A stretch of DNA of 64,000 nucleotides from Sediminibacterium sp. Gen4 (lineage in GTDB: Bacteria; Bacteroidota; Bacteroidia; Chitinophagales; Chitinophagaceae), in contig JACBFI010000007.1 in the NCBI GenBank assembly GCA_013391385.1, positions 1 through 64,000 on the forward strand, given 5' to 3'. The notes under the pieces were generated by a model. It ran no database searches and was not told where the DNA came from. It was given only the letters and a program-made list of their open reading frames with translations. Every line of letters begins with the position of its first letter. Position 1 is the first letter of the stretch. Positions 9,599 through 19,230 of the stretch are shown piece by piece. The translations under genes were made by a program, and so were the position numbers.

Positions 9599-11107
9599 AT
9601 GGATAATTTGATAGAAGCCCTTGTATTAGAGCCAGCCAAGGAATTTGCAAAACATCTGGGTGAACCATTTAATGAAAAAATTATTTTCTCTGGAAAATTT
9701 GGGAAGGGTAAAACGACTTTCTTATTGCATTTCTTTGAAAACCAAACTAAATACCTTGGTGGTGAACATTATGATGCCTACTTTATTGATCCAGTCAATT
9801 ATACAGTGGCTTCAAATGAAGACATTTTCAAGTACTTAAAATATGATATCCTGTTAGCTCTATTGGAAAAAGGTAAAAAAGCTGATGACATTAAGTTTTC
9901 CAATGTTGAGATCGCGACTAATTTTATTGCAGAAAATCCCGGTGAAGTAATAAATGCATTGTTGCGGTATATACCTAAAGTAGGAAAGCAACTGGAAGCA
10001 CTGGTCAATCACCTGGAACCCTTGTTTAATAAAATGAAGGAATTTGGGAAGCAAAGAGAAGCTGCCACCGAATCAAATAGGGCTATTGATTTTTTGAAAT
10101 CAATTGAAAATAGTAATTATTCTATTTACGAAAACGACATCATTACCCAGCTAATCCGTGAATTGCTGAAAAGCCCTCTAAAAAATGATCAGGAGGATGA
10201 TGGAGCTGAAAAATTAGCCAAGCAAAATGTACTGGTGATTGATAACCTGGATAGAATTGATCCAGAGCATATTTTCAGAATCCTAAATATTTTTTCCGCT
10301 CATATTGATTATCGTATTGATCGGATGCAAACCAATAAATTTGGGTTTGACAAAGTGATCATTGTATGTGACATAAAAAATATACGGAATATCTTTCATA
10401 ACAAATATGGGTCAGGTGTAGATTTTAGCGGATATATAGACAAGTTCTATTCCGTCGATATCTTTCATTTTCAAAATTATACACAAATCGCAAAGACGGT
10501 GCATTCAATGTTGAACAGGCTCCAGATCGGATATCAAAAAGATCAAACCGGGAAATTGAGCGAAGTGGTATTGGATCATGGCATATTTAATATTGTAACA
10601 GCGCTTGTCAATGCAAATATGCTTGGGCTAAGAGAGGTTTTTAACTTTTGCAAAGTGCCATTTATGATAGATCAAAATGCAATCAATGTTGGCGATGATA
10701 TGGGAGAGACACGCGAAAGCATTCCCATGTGGAATACACCAATTTTGGAAATGACTATATTGTCAAAAATGCTAGGCGGTGCACAGGAATTAATAAAAGC
10801 CATGATGTTCTTAGAGGCAAATAATTTTCATATCTACAACTACAGCTGGCATGCTAATTTGATGATTTTTTTTGACCTGAGATATATTCATAAATTCAGG
10901 TCTCTTGAACAAATGAGTTATAAATTGCCATTACAAAATGTGCTGGTTTCGGTTCAGATGGATAGAACCAAACCAACCAAAATTGATCTGATAAACGCAG
11001 ACATTGCTTCCGCTACACCTGTTTATTACCAACCAACAATCCATGATTTCTATTTTACTTATCTCAGGGTTTTAAGGGACCTGCATAAAAGAAAATACAT
11101 TGAATAA
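9599..11107 (+). CDS. KAP-like P-loop NTPase, probable defence protein
   Basis: A 502-residue cytoplasmic ATPase. Walker A is GKFGKGKT at residues 32-39 and Walker B is VLVIDNLDRID at about 210-220; the LDRID end is typical of KAP/STAND-like NTPases. An all-helical insert lies between the two motifs. The remaining 280 residues show no recognisable domain and no membrane helices, unlike many KAP proteins. It stands alone on the plus strand at the left edge of a cluster of nuclease, HEPN, protease and NACHT genes, which supports a role in phage defence. Single-gene KAP-like NTPases are known in defence islands, but I cannot assign it to a named system. Confidence 0.7.
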   Translation: MDNLIEALVLEPAKEFAKHLGEPFNEKIIFSGKFGKGKTTFLLHFFENQTKYLGGEHYDAYFIDPVNYTVASNEDIFKYLKYDILLALLEKGKKADDIKFSNVEIATNFIAENPGEVINALLRYIPKVGKQLEALVNHLEPLFNKMKEFGKQREAATESNRAIDFLKSIENSNYSIYENDIITQLIRELLKSPLKNDQEDDGAEKLAKQNVLVIDNLDRIDPEHIFRILNIFSAHIDYRIDRMQTNKFGFDKVIIVCDIKNIRNIFHNKYGSGVDFSGYIDKFYSVDIFHFQNYTQIAKTVHSMLNRLQIGYQKDQTGKLSEVVLDHGIFNIVTALVNANMLGLREVFNFCKVPFMIDQNAINVGDDMGETRESIPMWNTPILEMTILSKMLGGAQELIKAMMFLEANNFHIYNYSWHANLMIFFDLRYIHKFRSLEQMSYKLPLQNVLVSVQMDRTKPTKIDLINADIASATPVYYQPTIHDFYFTYLRVLRDLHKRKYIE

Positions 11108-11401
11108 ATTCTAAATTGATCCAATTAAACAGATTGGTGATTTATACGCTCTGAAGTTTAACTCTTATTTATCCTCGTAATTCAAACTGCCAGTTTGCAA
11201 GATTGTAATATGTCTTGCTATTAAAGAGATTGAAGCAAGGCCTGTAGATTGTTACAATAATGGTGGTTTAGCTCCTTACAGACTCATTCAATTTTCTTGT
11301 TAAAATGAGTTGCAGATGTACACCGATTAACCGAATAAGAATAGAATAGGTGCATGGTTGGTAAATACATTTTTCACATTTGAATAATCCAACTACTGAA
11401 A

Positions 11402-12451
11402 CTAAACAGTCGATGAGTAATCCGTATCATCTGGCCAATATTTGATCCTGGGGTCATAACCAATTCGGAAATATTCGGTATTGAAGTCATTGTTTACAAA
11501 CTCGCAAATTTCGTAAAGTGTATTAAGAACAGCAGGGTCTTCCATTCTTGCTGTATGTAAACCCACCAGACGTTTGCCCTTCCTGTATTTAATACCAATA
11601 ATCATCGCCTTAATCTCGGGATACTTGTAGAGCAAGCCGTCGCGTTTCATTTCAGTGCCTAAGCAAGGTCTACCCATATCCATCTCTTCCGGCATCTCCA
11701 TCAGTCGCTCCCCTTCCCTGCCAAAACAAAGGTGCCAGAAAAGGCCACTCACCATTGCGGAATGGAAACTGGGATAGATGAAATAAGGCAGAGCTTCCTG
11801 CGGGCAAAAAATATAATCGTATGCAGCAAAGTCAACCATTAAGATGCTAGGATTACCTTGATAGTTAAGTTGCTTTAGGGTATTAGATTTATCGAGTTTG
11901 CTATATAGCAACTCAATCATATCGAATCGTCGAACTTCTTCTTGACCGGGCTTTTTAAAGAAATTCCAGTTTGCAGAAACATCGGTATGTGAGGGTAATA
12001 CACCTTTTTGAATGGCTTCTCTTTTCACGTTCATCTCAAAAAATTGCTTTTGTACATCACGGATCAGGTTCACAGAATCTGCGGCAAAAAGGGTTTTAAG
12101 TTCGAGGTTAATGTTCGTATTGTCCTTGCTGGTGATCGTAAAATCCGGTGTATTACTTTTTTTGCTTCTTTTCACCGGGTGAATATTACACTTCTGCTGT
12201 AGGTGATCAAATATCTGCACTTCGTTATAGAGGCTAAACGCATGTTCCATATGTGCGGTGTGATTGATGCCAGCTTCCATGAGGTGACTGATAATTTCTA
12301 CCAGTTGCAATTTGATATAGGACTCAGTTTTAGAACGTTCGTCAATCTTTTGACACAAATCCTCGTCAAACATATCCAGCACAGCATTCCGGGAAATACC
12401 AGCGATTTCCGATTTTAATTTGTTGATATGTTCCCAAAGGCTTAAAATCAT
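11402..12451 (-). CDS. Putative PD-(D/E)XK nuclease-like protein of unknown family
   Basis: A 349-residue soluble protein. The segment TPDFTITSKDNTNINLELKTL (about residues 101-121, read in two parts) has the layout of a PD-(D/E)XK active site: PD on one strand, then E-x-K on the next. A helical N-terminus precedes it, including HTAHMEHAFSLYNEVQIFDHL. The C-terminal half is rich in aromatic residues and has no recognised motif. The start codon is 37 bp from the ATG of the divergent gene at 12489, so the two may share control. The nuclease reading rests on one motif and could be wrong; a role in defence is inferred from the neighbourhood. Confidence 0.55.
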   Translation of the reverse strand: MILSLWEHINKLKSEIAGISRNAVLDMFDEDLCQKIDERSKTESYIKLQLVEIISHLMEAGINHTAHMEHAFSLYNEVQIFDHLQQKCNIHPVKRSKKSNTPDFTITSKDNTNINLELKTLFAADSVNLIRDVQKQFFEMNVKREAIQKGVLPSHTDVSANWNFFKKPGQEEVRRFDMIELLYSKLDKSNTLKQLNYQGNPSILMVDFAAYDYIFCPQEALPYFIYPSFHSAMVSGLFWHLCFGREGERLMEMPEEMDMGRPCLGTEMKRDGLLYKYPEIKAMIIGIKYRKGKRLVGLHTARMEDPAVLNTLYEICEFVNNDFNTEYFRIGYDPRIKYWPDDTDYSSTV

Positions 12452-12488
12452 TTTTTCGTAACTTTTGTCTTATAAAAACAACTGCAAT

Positions 12489-13301
12489 ATGGAAGACTGG
12501 TCTAAATTAAACAAATTGGTGATGGAAGATGTATGCATGATCCGTGTTTCAAAAAATGTAACATCATTCTGGTTCAAGGGCTTGCCAGAAGAATTGCATT
12601 TTTCTATTTCCCATCGACCAGGTGATTTGTACTGGAATCTTCACTTAAGCAAAAATGTAATAAATTCTAAAAATAAACCTAAAATTACCGTCTGTAAAAT
12701 CAGGACGCAAGATCTGACTACTGATTTTGAAAACATCTGCAGATATTTTATGTCACAGATTTTGGAACCTATCCCAATGCACCGCAATCGACGTAAAGAA
12801 GCTGGTTATCTGATAAAACAAGAAGATTTAAACAATAGAAAAACATTTAGAAGGTTCCATAAAGGGATGAAAAGTGCGTTCCAGAAATGTTCAAAGTGGG
12901 TCGGCAAAAAACAATTCCGTATCCTCCAAAATGCAGAAGCAGAAATGACTGCGTGGGCTTCTTCACGCGAAAACCAACAAAGAATACTAAGCGGGCTAAA
13001 GCGCATCCCCCGACGCTTTTCAAAACGAAATAAAGGAGGAATACTTATTACCCAAAAGGAAACAACTGCTGTAATCATGACCAACGGTAAACTTTACCGC
13101 ATAAAAGAGGCCAAAGCTATACAGGATATTTTTCTTTCATTAATATCACCTGAACTCTTGAGACAGTTACACACTAAGATCCTTTTTGCAATCCCGCGTG
13201 TGCTTGCGGCGACATCTTTTAAACAGGTGGAAAGATGGAATAATCCAGTGGAAGTAATTATTGTGTATTCACCTGCAAAAAGGACAGAAGTATGCGCATA
13301 A
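12489..13301 (+). CDS. Unknown protein, first gene of a three-gene cassette
   Basis: A 270-residue basic, soluble protein with no family I recognise. The front half contains beta-strand-like segments (SFWFKGLPEELHFSIS, LYWNLHLSKN), the middle is strongly basic (RRFHKGMKSAFQKCSKWVGKKQ, RRFSKRNKGG), and the end is hydrophobic with IIVYSPAKR. The frame is open to a TTG at 12465, but the ATG at 12489 is preferred. Its stop overlaps the start of the AbiV-like gene by 10 bp, so the two are translationally coupled, and a protease gene follows 5 bp later. That packing suggests it works with them, perhaps as a nucleic-acid-binding or regulatory part (inference). Confidence 0.7.
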   Translation: MEDWSKLNKLVMEDVCMIRVSKNVTSFWFKGLPEELHFSISHRPGDLYWNLHLSKNVINSKNKPKITVCKIRTQDLTTDFENICRYFMSQILEPIPMHRNRRKEAGYLIKQEDLNNRKTFRRFHKGMKSAFQKCSKWVGKKQFRILQNAEAEMTAWASSRENQQRILSGLKRIPRRFSKRNKGGILITQKETTAVIMTNGKLYRIKEAKAIQDIFLSLISPELLRQLHTKILFAIPRVLAATSFKQVERWNNPVEVIIVYSPAKRTEVCA

Positions 13302-13933
13302 CTAATTTCATGCTGCCTACAGCGCAAGAATGTGCCATGTTTTATCCTACAGTACGCGCGAATGCCAACCGTCATCTGGTAGCGGCAGATACACTTGCTA
13401 GTATAGGTGATTACGGGAATGCAATTGCTCATAGGATTTTAGGCTCTGAGGAAATGGTAAAAGCGCTCATCCTATTTCTCGAAGGGAAAGGAATGAATCT
13501 TCGCTCGATTGAGGCGATCAAACCTTTGTTTCGTTATCATGTCCCCCGACACAAATTATTCAAAACACTATTCTCCGCATTGCACACTTTATACTCGATC
13601 AGCGCCGCCACAAAATTATCTTATGGTAAGGCACTGGCCACACTTTTTAGAGGTGGGCTGGAAAGTTATTATAACTCCAAATGGTGGGAAAATGCGGAAC
13701 GCTATAAACAGAACGCTTTTTATGCCGATCACCAGGGCTCATTTATTGATCCAGGCAAACTAACCAAAGAACAGTATCAGACAGCTTATACCTATACCCG
13801 CACAGTGAATGAACGCATGTCCGATGTGATCACTTATGTTTCAAAAATGGATGAACAGGAACTATCCTGGTTCAAAGAAAGCTTTCACATTGCTGAGTTT
13901 CAAGAACTGCTGAAAGAAACAACTAAAAAATAG
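13292..13933 (+). CDS. abiV-like: AbiV-family (HEPN) abortive-infection protein
   Basis: A 213-residue helical protein of the AbiV/HEPN type. The family signature is seen at the front: ANANRHLVAADTLASIGDYGNAIAHRILGSEEMVKALIL (residues 24-62, read in parts), the pattern in which an N-terminal helix pair is followed by 'A..I..E E..KA'. A HEPN-style R-x(4-6)-H motif is present as R81-YHVPR-H87. HEPN proteins are commonly RNases, and AbiV blocks phage protein synthesis in lactococci. Here it is sandwiched between an unknown protein and a trypsin-like protease, with 10 bp overlap upstream and 5 bp gap downstream. Whether this copy is an RNase or a structural HEPN is open. Confidence 0.78.
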   Translation: MRITNFMLPTAQECAMFYPTVRANANRHLVAADTLASIGDYGNAIAHRILGSEEMVKALILFLEGKGMNLRSIEAIKPLFRYHVPRHKLFKTLFSALHTLYSISAATKLSYGKALATLFRGGLESYYNSKWWENAERYKQNAFYADHQGSFIDPGKLTKEQYQTAYTYTRTVNERMSDVITYVSKMDEQELSWFKESFHIAEFQELLKETTKK

Positions 13934-13938
13934 ATTTT

Positions 13939-14727
13939 ATGGATCAGCTAGAAGAAATAAACGAGCTATCGCTAGGCGATATTGTTGTGAGATCTTCCGT
14001 ACAGTTATTTGTCGTTGACAAAGACGTTCTGAAACCCATTGCTTTCGGAACTGGCTTTATGCTACACCATCGTGAGCGATTGTTTTTTGTATCGGTTAGA
14101 CACGTAACCGATTATGACCAGTATCATACTTACCTTGAAACGAACAGGCAAGGAACTGAGGAAGGCACTCCTATACGTCCACAAGGAGGATTTTGCTACT
14201 TTGATCTTTACAAAGTTGCAGATGCCAAAGACATAAAGGAGTTTGAAGATTTGTTCAAAGAAGGTGAAATGCTAGATATTACTTTTTCAGAGATGAAAGG
14301 GGAAATCGGATTACTCCAACCTGAAATAGATTTTGGATCATTCAAAGTAAACGGTGGAACCAAAATAGTTATTGATAGCAGCTCAATTGCAGAACCAGAC
14401 AAGAATAAATATTATGCCTTGTTTGGCAAGATAAAACATGACTATCACGGCAAGATGCTACATGCCGTAAACGCTTTTAAAGGTGATCTGAAATTCCACA
14501 GAACAAAAAACAATTTTCATATGTTCCTCGCCCCGAACATTATTATCAATAAAGATGAGTATCAAGGTTGCAGCGGTGCTCCTATTTTTGATTCTGATGG
14601 ATATCTAACTGCAGTTGTTTGTCAGATCGTAACCAACACAAAGATTGTAATGGGGTTTTCGATTCAAGAATGCATCAGTTTGCTAAATATTGCAATCGAT
14701 ACCAATCTCATCGATGAAAAGAATTGA
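13939..14727 (+). CDS. Trypsin-like serine protease, third gene of the cassette
   Basis: A 262-residue protein with an S1/HtrA-type catalytic layout: His in VSVRHV at about residue 55, a possible Asp in MLDITF near 114, and the nucleophile Ser in QGCSGAPIFDSDG at about 212. The G-x-S-G-x-P form is the usual one. There is no signal peptide or membrane helix, so it acts in the cytoplasm, unlike housekeeping HtrA proteases. Cytoplasmic trypsin-like proteases are known effectors in defence systems (for example in Avs1-type STAND proteins and in caspase/trypsin-associated modules). It follows the AbiV-like gene by 5 bp and its 3' end overlaps the convergent nuclease-NACHT gene by 20 bp. Confidence 0.75.
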   Translation: MDQLEEINELSLGDIVVRSSVQLFVVDKDVLKPIAFGTGFMLHHRERLFFVSVRHVTDYDQYHTYLETNRQGTEEGTPIRPQGGFCYFDLYKVADAKDIKEFEDLFKEGEMLDITFSEMKGEIGLLQPEIDFGSFKVNGGTKIVIDSSSIAEPDKNKYYALFGKIKHDYHGKMLHAVNAFKGDLKFHRTKNNFHMFLAPNIIINKDEYQGCSGAPIFDSDGYLTAVVCQIVTNTKIVMGFSIQECISLLNIAIDTNLIDEKN

Positions 14728-17700
14728 GAATCTCAGCTATTTCCGCAGGTTGTATTTTTTCGTTGTCAGTTGAACGAAAGTTTTCCAGCATTCGTTCGAT
14801 ATAAAAATTGAAAAATTTAGCTTTTTCTCCATAAGTGGGCTCCAATTCAGTTATTTTGTTTTGCAAAAATTCCAAAACTAGCATAAGATCCTTTTCACTT
14901 TTCGAAGCCAGTCCGTTTAGCCATTCCATAATGATGCTTCGGGCGGATTCGTGAAACCTGGTTTGATCATCGTATTTTGGATCAATTACCATAAATACGA
15001 TTCTGTCAATAGCCTTTAATGCTTCTGCTGTATTGATAAAGTGAACATCGATAGTCCCTTGGATTGTGTAAGGGGCTTTTTCTAGTCGAACAACTTCATC
15101 AACCAGAAAAAGAAAACCATTAATATCTGCTAATTGAGCTAGTCTTCTCGCTAAGCCAATTTTATTTTCATATTGTATAGTTTCAGACTTAAATGCTTTT
15201 TTTATCACAACATGGACTGCCTGGGGAAACGGTACAATCAGCACCTCGATTAGATTTAAAAAAGTATAAGACTCAAAATCAGTGAGGGATTCAAAATAAG
15301 AAAGCACCTCTTGTCCATCTCCATCTACTCCAAGATAAGCCTTAACAAGATCAACTGTTCTGTAAGGTTCAAAAGTACCACGTTTAATATGACACAGCAT
15401 TTCACCTGCAGCCTCTTTAACATTAAACCGCGCACAGATTGCAAAATGGCTACCTAAAACATCTTTAGCTTGAATGCCTATTTCTATATGTTTGAGTACC
15501 TCATCACAAACCAGATCAAGATTTTCATTTCCGGCAGATTGAATCACCAACTGTGCAATGGACTGTGATTGTTGATTGGATGGCCGGGTAGTATTCCAGT
15601 CATCACTTTTGAAGCTCCTTATTCCATCAATATCCAACCACAACAAGTGTGGTAGCTTTTCCAAAGGTGCTTCAAAACCAAATTCTACAAACAACTCCCC
15701 TATTTGAGCAGCATATGGATTGTATTTGGTTACGCCTTTCATATCCAGGTAGACATTTACAAAATTAAAATCGTTCAACCCTTTAATGAATTGTTCATGT
15801 AGTAACTGTTTATAGAATGGCCAATATTCATCTTCCGAATAGCTATGCAATAGGAAATGTGCTCTCCTATATTGAAACCAATCATCTTTATCAGTCTCAC
15901 GTAAACCATTCAGGCATGCAGATAATCTGATGTTTCCATTAGCCTTTTGTTTACAATCTATCATGTGACGGAACAAAAAGTTAGATTCAAACTGATAACG
16001 ACGAAGTTGGGATGACCCATCAATAAAGAGCTCATCAATGTCGATTGACTTCTTGCCATGCGCTTCAAAAAAAGCCTCTACACCTTTACGCATATTTTCC
16101 TTTGATTCAATCAATATCCTGTCGTTGTCGCGTTTGATCTTTTCTGTATTTTGATACTCCTTAGAATCATTATTATTGTTCGTGCTATCTCGGGATAGTT
16201 GGCCTTGCAACAGACCATCAAGACTTTGCCAGAATTTTTCATACTCACCGTCATGTCTGAAATGGAGGCCATACATAAAGTTCCCCAGTTCATTTCGATC
16301 GGCACCCCTTTCTTCAAATTCATGAAGCAGGTAGTCAAATGAAGCTACCGTAACGATCACACCGGTCTGCCAATCAAACTTTCTCGACCTGTCAAGGCAG
16401 AACAAATGAACGGCTAACATTTCTGCCTGGGGATCCGAAAACAGTTTGTCGAGGTAATCTAGCGCTCCTTCTAATTCATAACGGGGCATTTTTATCATGA
16501 AATCACATACTGGAAAAATGACCCAAGGCATTGTTTGAACCAGAGAGGCGCATTTTTCCAGTAATTTGCAAAGGAAATTTTCATTCCTAGAACGGTAATG
16601 ATGAAAGGTTTCAATCCACTCCTTGCTGGCGATAGCTTGGAATAGTAACCGAATGTTTATATAAGAGTTGGTTTCAAGTAGTAATTCTTCAAGTCTGTAT
16701 TCCGAACCCGCATGGGTCATCCCTTTGTTATAGGTAATTAAATGGGTTATTCCATCAATAGCAAATTGGTAGTAAGTATCAACCAGGTCTGTTTGAAGAA
16801 TAAGCTTGTAAATGCTTTGCCTGTATTCATGTACCTTTTCAAATTTGGTGGCTGCAACTAACAGATCAATTAAAACTTTTGTACCTGCATTGGCCGAAAC
16901 TATAATGCCTACAAGGTTCGAGGCGTAATAATCATTTTGGGTTTGACCAATTTGGCGAATCACAATTGCGCGCAATCGATCGTGATATTTACTTTCAATA
17001 GAAACGGATTCTAACACATCACAACATGTGATTTTAACTGTATCAGACGCTTCATTGCTTTCTAAGATAGAAAGCAGATATTCCAACGCCTCTGATATTC
17101 CATCTACAAATTCACCAACTCTTGATTCGGTGACCACAGTTGATCTCACCTGCTGCTTGTTTACCTTATCTATGTAATCTTTCAGTAATCGAAATCGAAA
17201 ATCTTTTTGAAATTTTGTTGGCTCAACTTGAAAAAGCAATTCAATATTATCTGACCGGAAATAATCCAGTAATTCATTAAATAATTGATCTTCCTCATTT
17301 AGCAAGGAAACAAGAGATGCAAGAGTTTGCAGCCACTTTGTTTTGATCTTCTTGATATTTAATCCAACTGATGATACGGAGACAATCTGTTGAATAGAAT
17401 GACCGGATAAAGCAAGTGCGCAAAAATGTTCTTGGAACATGGCATTGGTAAAACTCCACCAACCATCGCTTGCACTAACCATCGAATTGTGTTGCAATAG
17501 CTCCTGCTCCTGAGAAGTGAACAATTCCTGTATCATTTCATCATTCATTGCATTTAATCCAGCGATCTGTAAAGCAAGAGCAAAGCGTTTTATGGTCTGT
17601 TGGAATAATTTTAACTGCTGTCCTAGGATTCTACCACCGGAAAGCTGCCTTCCTTTTGATCTGTCGTATGCATTCTTGATAAAATATTCTACAACCGCGA

Positions 17701-18892
17701 TCTTGCTTGCAGGTAATCTTCGATTCTCCTTGTATTGAGAAACAATGTTCTCCAGGTAGAATGGTTGGTAAAGCGCAGTACCTAGCTGGGCTGTATTTAT
17801 TGCATTTATAAAAAACTCATACTTTCTTCCAAGTGCCTCTTTTAAATAATCTTCCACCTTTCCTTCTTCCAGACGATACAATTCATAAAATGAAAACTTG
17901 GGTAATAGATCCGGGATATTGTACTGATCATAGAACAATTTTCTACAAGAGAGTACCACATGAAATACTGGGTACTTACTGGTAAATGTCTGGATCGAAT
18001 GAACCATGTCTACAAATTGATCGGTTCTGGCTTCATCCAGTCCATCTATAAAAAGGATGAGTTGACGGCTAGGAATACTTTGCCAGGCTCCATACCTACT
18101 ATCAAGCAATTGCTCGATAGGCTGCACCATAAATTGCTTCACTTCGATAAATAAAGGGTAAAAGGGATTATCCTCTTTGCTTAACTGGTACGCGACTTGC
18201 CTTAGATAGATAGATTTACCATAATAAGGGCCACCTACAATGCAGATATGTTGCGGAGCAGTTCTGTGTGAGAGAAATATTTCCTGCAGATCCAAAAGGT
18301 TTTCTCTATACCAGAAACGATGTTGGTCATCCTGCTTAACAACGGTAGTTATCTTCCGGGAAATATAGTTTCGAATGGGTGAGAGCAACGGGAAATCCGG
18401 ATTGAATACCTGCAGGATACAGTAACTGTCAGCTATTGCTTTCCCGAAGAAATATTCCGTTAAACTCCAATGTTTTTGAAGATGCTTTTCTAAATCCTCT
18501 CGTCCCCATACTTCCAGCTCAATTTTGCGCTCCTCGTAAACTTTATTCTTCCAGTCATAGATCGGTAATTGGATATCTTTGTGATGTGTTTCAGCCGAAA
18601 CAGCGATGATAAACCGATCGCTCCTTTCTGCAAACTCACCTGCCAGAAATGTTTCAATTATTTTTTTAAGTGCCGGTTCATCAAAATTTTTAACGCGCTT
18701 ACACTGAATCGTCACAAATTTGCCGCTTTCTTTCTTAAGACTTAATAGATCAATACCTTCCTGTGGAGCGCCTTGTTTCAGATACTCATCAAATAAAGTG
18801 CCAGGAAAGACCTCTTCGGCTAATGAGATACAAAGGTTCTGGAATAATTTCCAATCAAAGGAGTTCCATGGTATTTCCGTATTTACGTTCAT
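14708..18892 (-). CDS. Mrr-like nuclease + NACHT-type STAND NTPase (Avs-like defence protein)
   Basis: A 1394-residue protein with three parts. Residues 1-150: a restriction-endonuclease-like domain with G-I-D48 and Q63-C-K65 (EGIDLLSL ... VTIQCKR), the Mrr-type D...QxK active site. About 210-480: a NACHT-class NTPase with Walker A GGPYYGKS (about 219-226) and Walker B LILFIDGLDEAR (about 275-286). The remaining 900 residues are helical repeats without a recognised motif, the usual place for target sensing. This architecture matches antiviral STAND (Avs) proteins, in which the C-terminal sensor recognises a phage protein and switches on the nuclease. It is convergent with the HEPN-protease cassette, the 3' ends overlapping by 20 bp. 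The target is unknown. Confidence 0.85.
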   Translation of the reverse strand: MNVNTEIPWNSFDWKLFQNLCISLAEEVFPGTLFDEYLKQGAPQEGIDLLSLKKESGKFVTIQCKRVKNFDEPALKKIIETFLAGEFAERSDRFIIAVSAETHHKDIQLPIYDWKNKVYEERKIELEVWGREDLEKHLQKHWSLTEYFFGKAIADSYCILQVFNPDFPLLSPIRNYISRKITTVVKQDDQHRFWYRENLLDLQEIFLSHRTAPQHICIVGGPYYGKSIYLRQVAYQLSKEDNPFYPLFIEVKQFMVQPIEQLLDSRYGAWQSIPSRQLILFIDGLDEARTDQFVDMVHSIQTFTSKYPVFHVVLSCRKLFYDQYNIPDLLPKFSFYELYRLEEGKVEDYLKEALGRKYEFFINAINTAQLGTALYQPFYLENIVSQYKENRRLPASKIAVVEYFIKNAYDRSKGRQLSGGRILGQQLKLFQQTIKRFALALQIAGLNAMNDEMIQELFTSQEQELLQHNSMVSASDGWWSFTNAMFQEHFCALALSGHSIQQIVSVSSVGLNIKKIKTKWLQTLASLVSLLNEEDQLFNELLDYFRSDNIELLFQVEPTKFQKDFRFRLLKDYIDKVNKQQVRSTVVTESRVGEFVDGISEALEYLLSILESNEASDTVKITCCDVLESVSIESKYHDRLRAIVIRQIGQTQNDYYASNLVGIIVSANAGTKVLIDLLVAATKFEKVHEYRQSIYKLILQTDLVDTYYQFAIDGITHLITYNKGMTHAGSEYRLEELLLETNSYINIRLLFQAIASKEWIETFHHYRSRNENFLCKLLEKCASLVQTMPWVIFPVCDFMIKMPRYELEGALDYLDKLFSDPQAEMLAVHLFCLDRSRKFDWQTGVIVTVASFDYLLHEFEERGADRNELGNFMYGLHFRHDGEYEKFWQSLDGLLQGQLSRDSTNNNNDSKEYQNTEKIKRDNDRILIESKENMRKGVEAFFEAHGKKSIDIDELFIDGSSQLRRYQFESNFLFRHMIDCKQKANGNIRLSACLNGLRETDKDDWFQYRRAHFLLHSYSEDEYWPFYKQLLHEQFIKGLNDFNFVNVYLDMKGVTKYNPYAAQIGELFVEFGFEAPLEKLPHLLWLDIDGIRSFKSDDWNTTRPSNQQSQSIAQLVIQSAGNENLDLVCDEVLKHIEIGIQAKDVLGSHFAICARFNVKEAAGEMLCHIKRGTFEPYRTVDLVKAYLGVDGDGQEVLSYFESLTDFESYTFLNLIEVLIVPFPQAVHVVIKKAFKSETIQYENKIGLARRLAQLADINGFLFLVDEVVRLEKAPYTIQGTIDVHFINTAEALKAIDRIVFMVIDPKYDDQTRFHESARSIIMEWLNGLASKSEKDLMLVLEFLQNKITELEPTYGEKAKFFNFYIERMLENFRSTDNEKIQPAEIAEILNSFHR

Positions 18893-18929
18893 AGTTTTTA
18901 ATATCTATCGATTTGTTTTAAACTCTTTG

Positions 18930-19142
18930 TTAGCTTTTTGAATCAAATTTCGTCCACCAGGATATGAGTGTGTCTGGCAATATCGACTTCAAAGAAATTA
19001 ACCATGTAAACATGGAGAAAAAAGTCGCAATTCTGTCAAACCAAGCTAATTTCACAATATCTTTGGCATCACCTGTAATTTTTACATAGTTTCTACCTAC
19101 TCGCCTCTCGTAAGTCATCCTCTTTTTGTTTCTATTATACAT
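18930..19142 (-). CDS. Small membrane-associated protein
   Basis: A 70-residue frame between the 623-residue gene and the nuclease-NACHT gene, 37 bp upstream of the latter and on the same strand. It starts MYNRNKKRMTYERRVGRN and contains a hydrophobic segment WFDRIATFFSMFTWLISL, consistent with one amphipathic or membrane helix. The same frame runs further upstream (to 19304), but that part overlaps the neighbouring gene, so the ATG at 19142 (or 19118) is preferred. No family is recognised. It may be an accessory to the NACHT protein or simply a small orphan. Confidence 0.45.
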   Translation of the reverse strand: MYNRNKKRMTYERRVGRNYVKITGDAKDIVKLAWFDRIATFFSMFTWLISLKSILPDTLISWWTKFDSKS

Positions 19143-19230
19143 GGTGTTCAGATTTGAATGCAAGAAAATCGAAATCTCTTGCCAAAACTTCAAAAATGGC
19201 AAACCATGGCAAATGATGGCAAACTCTGGC

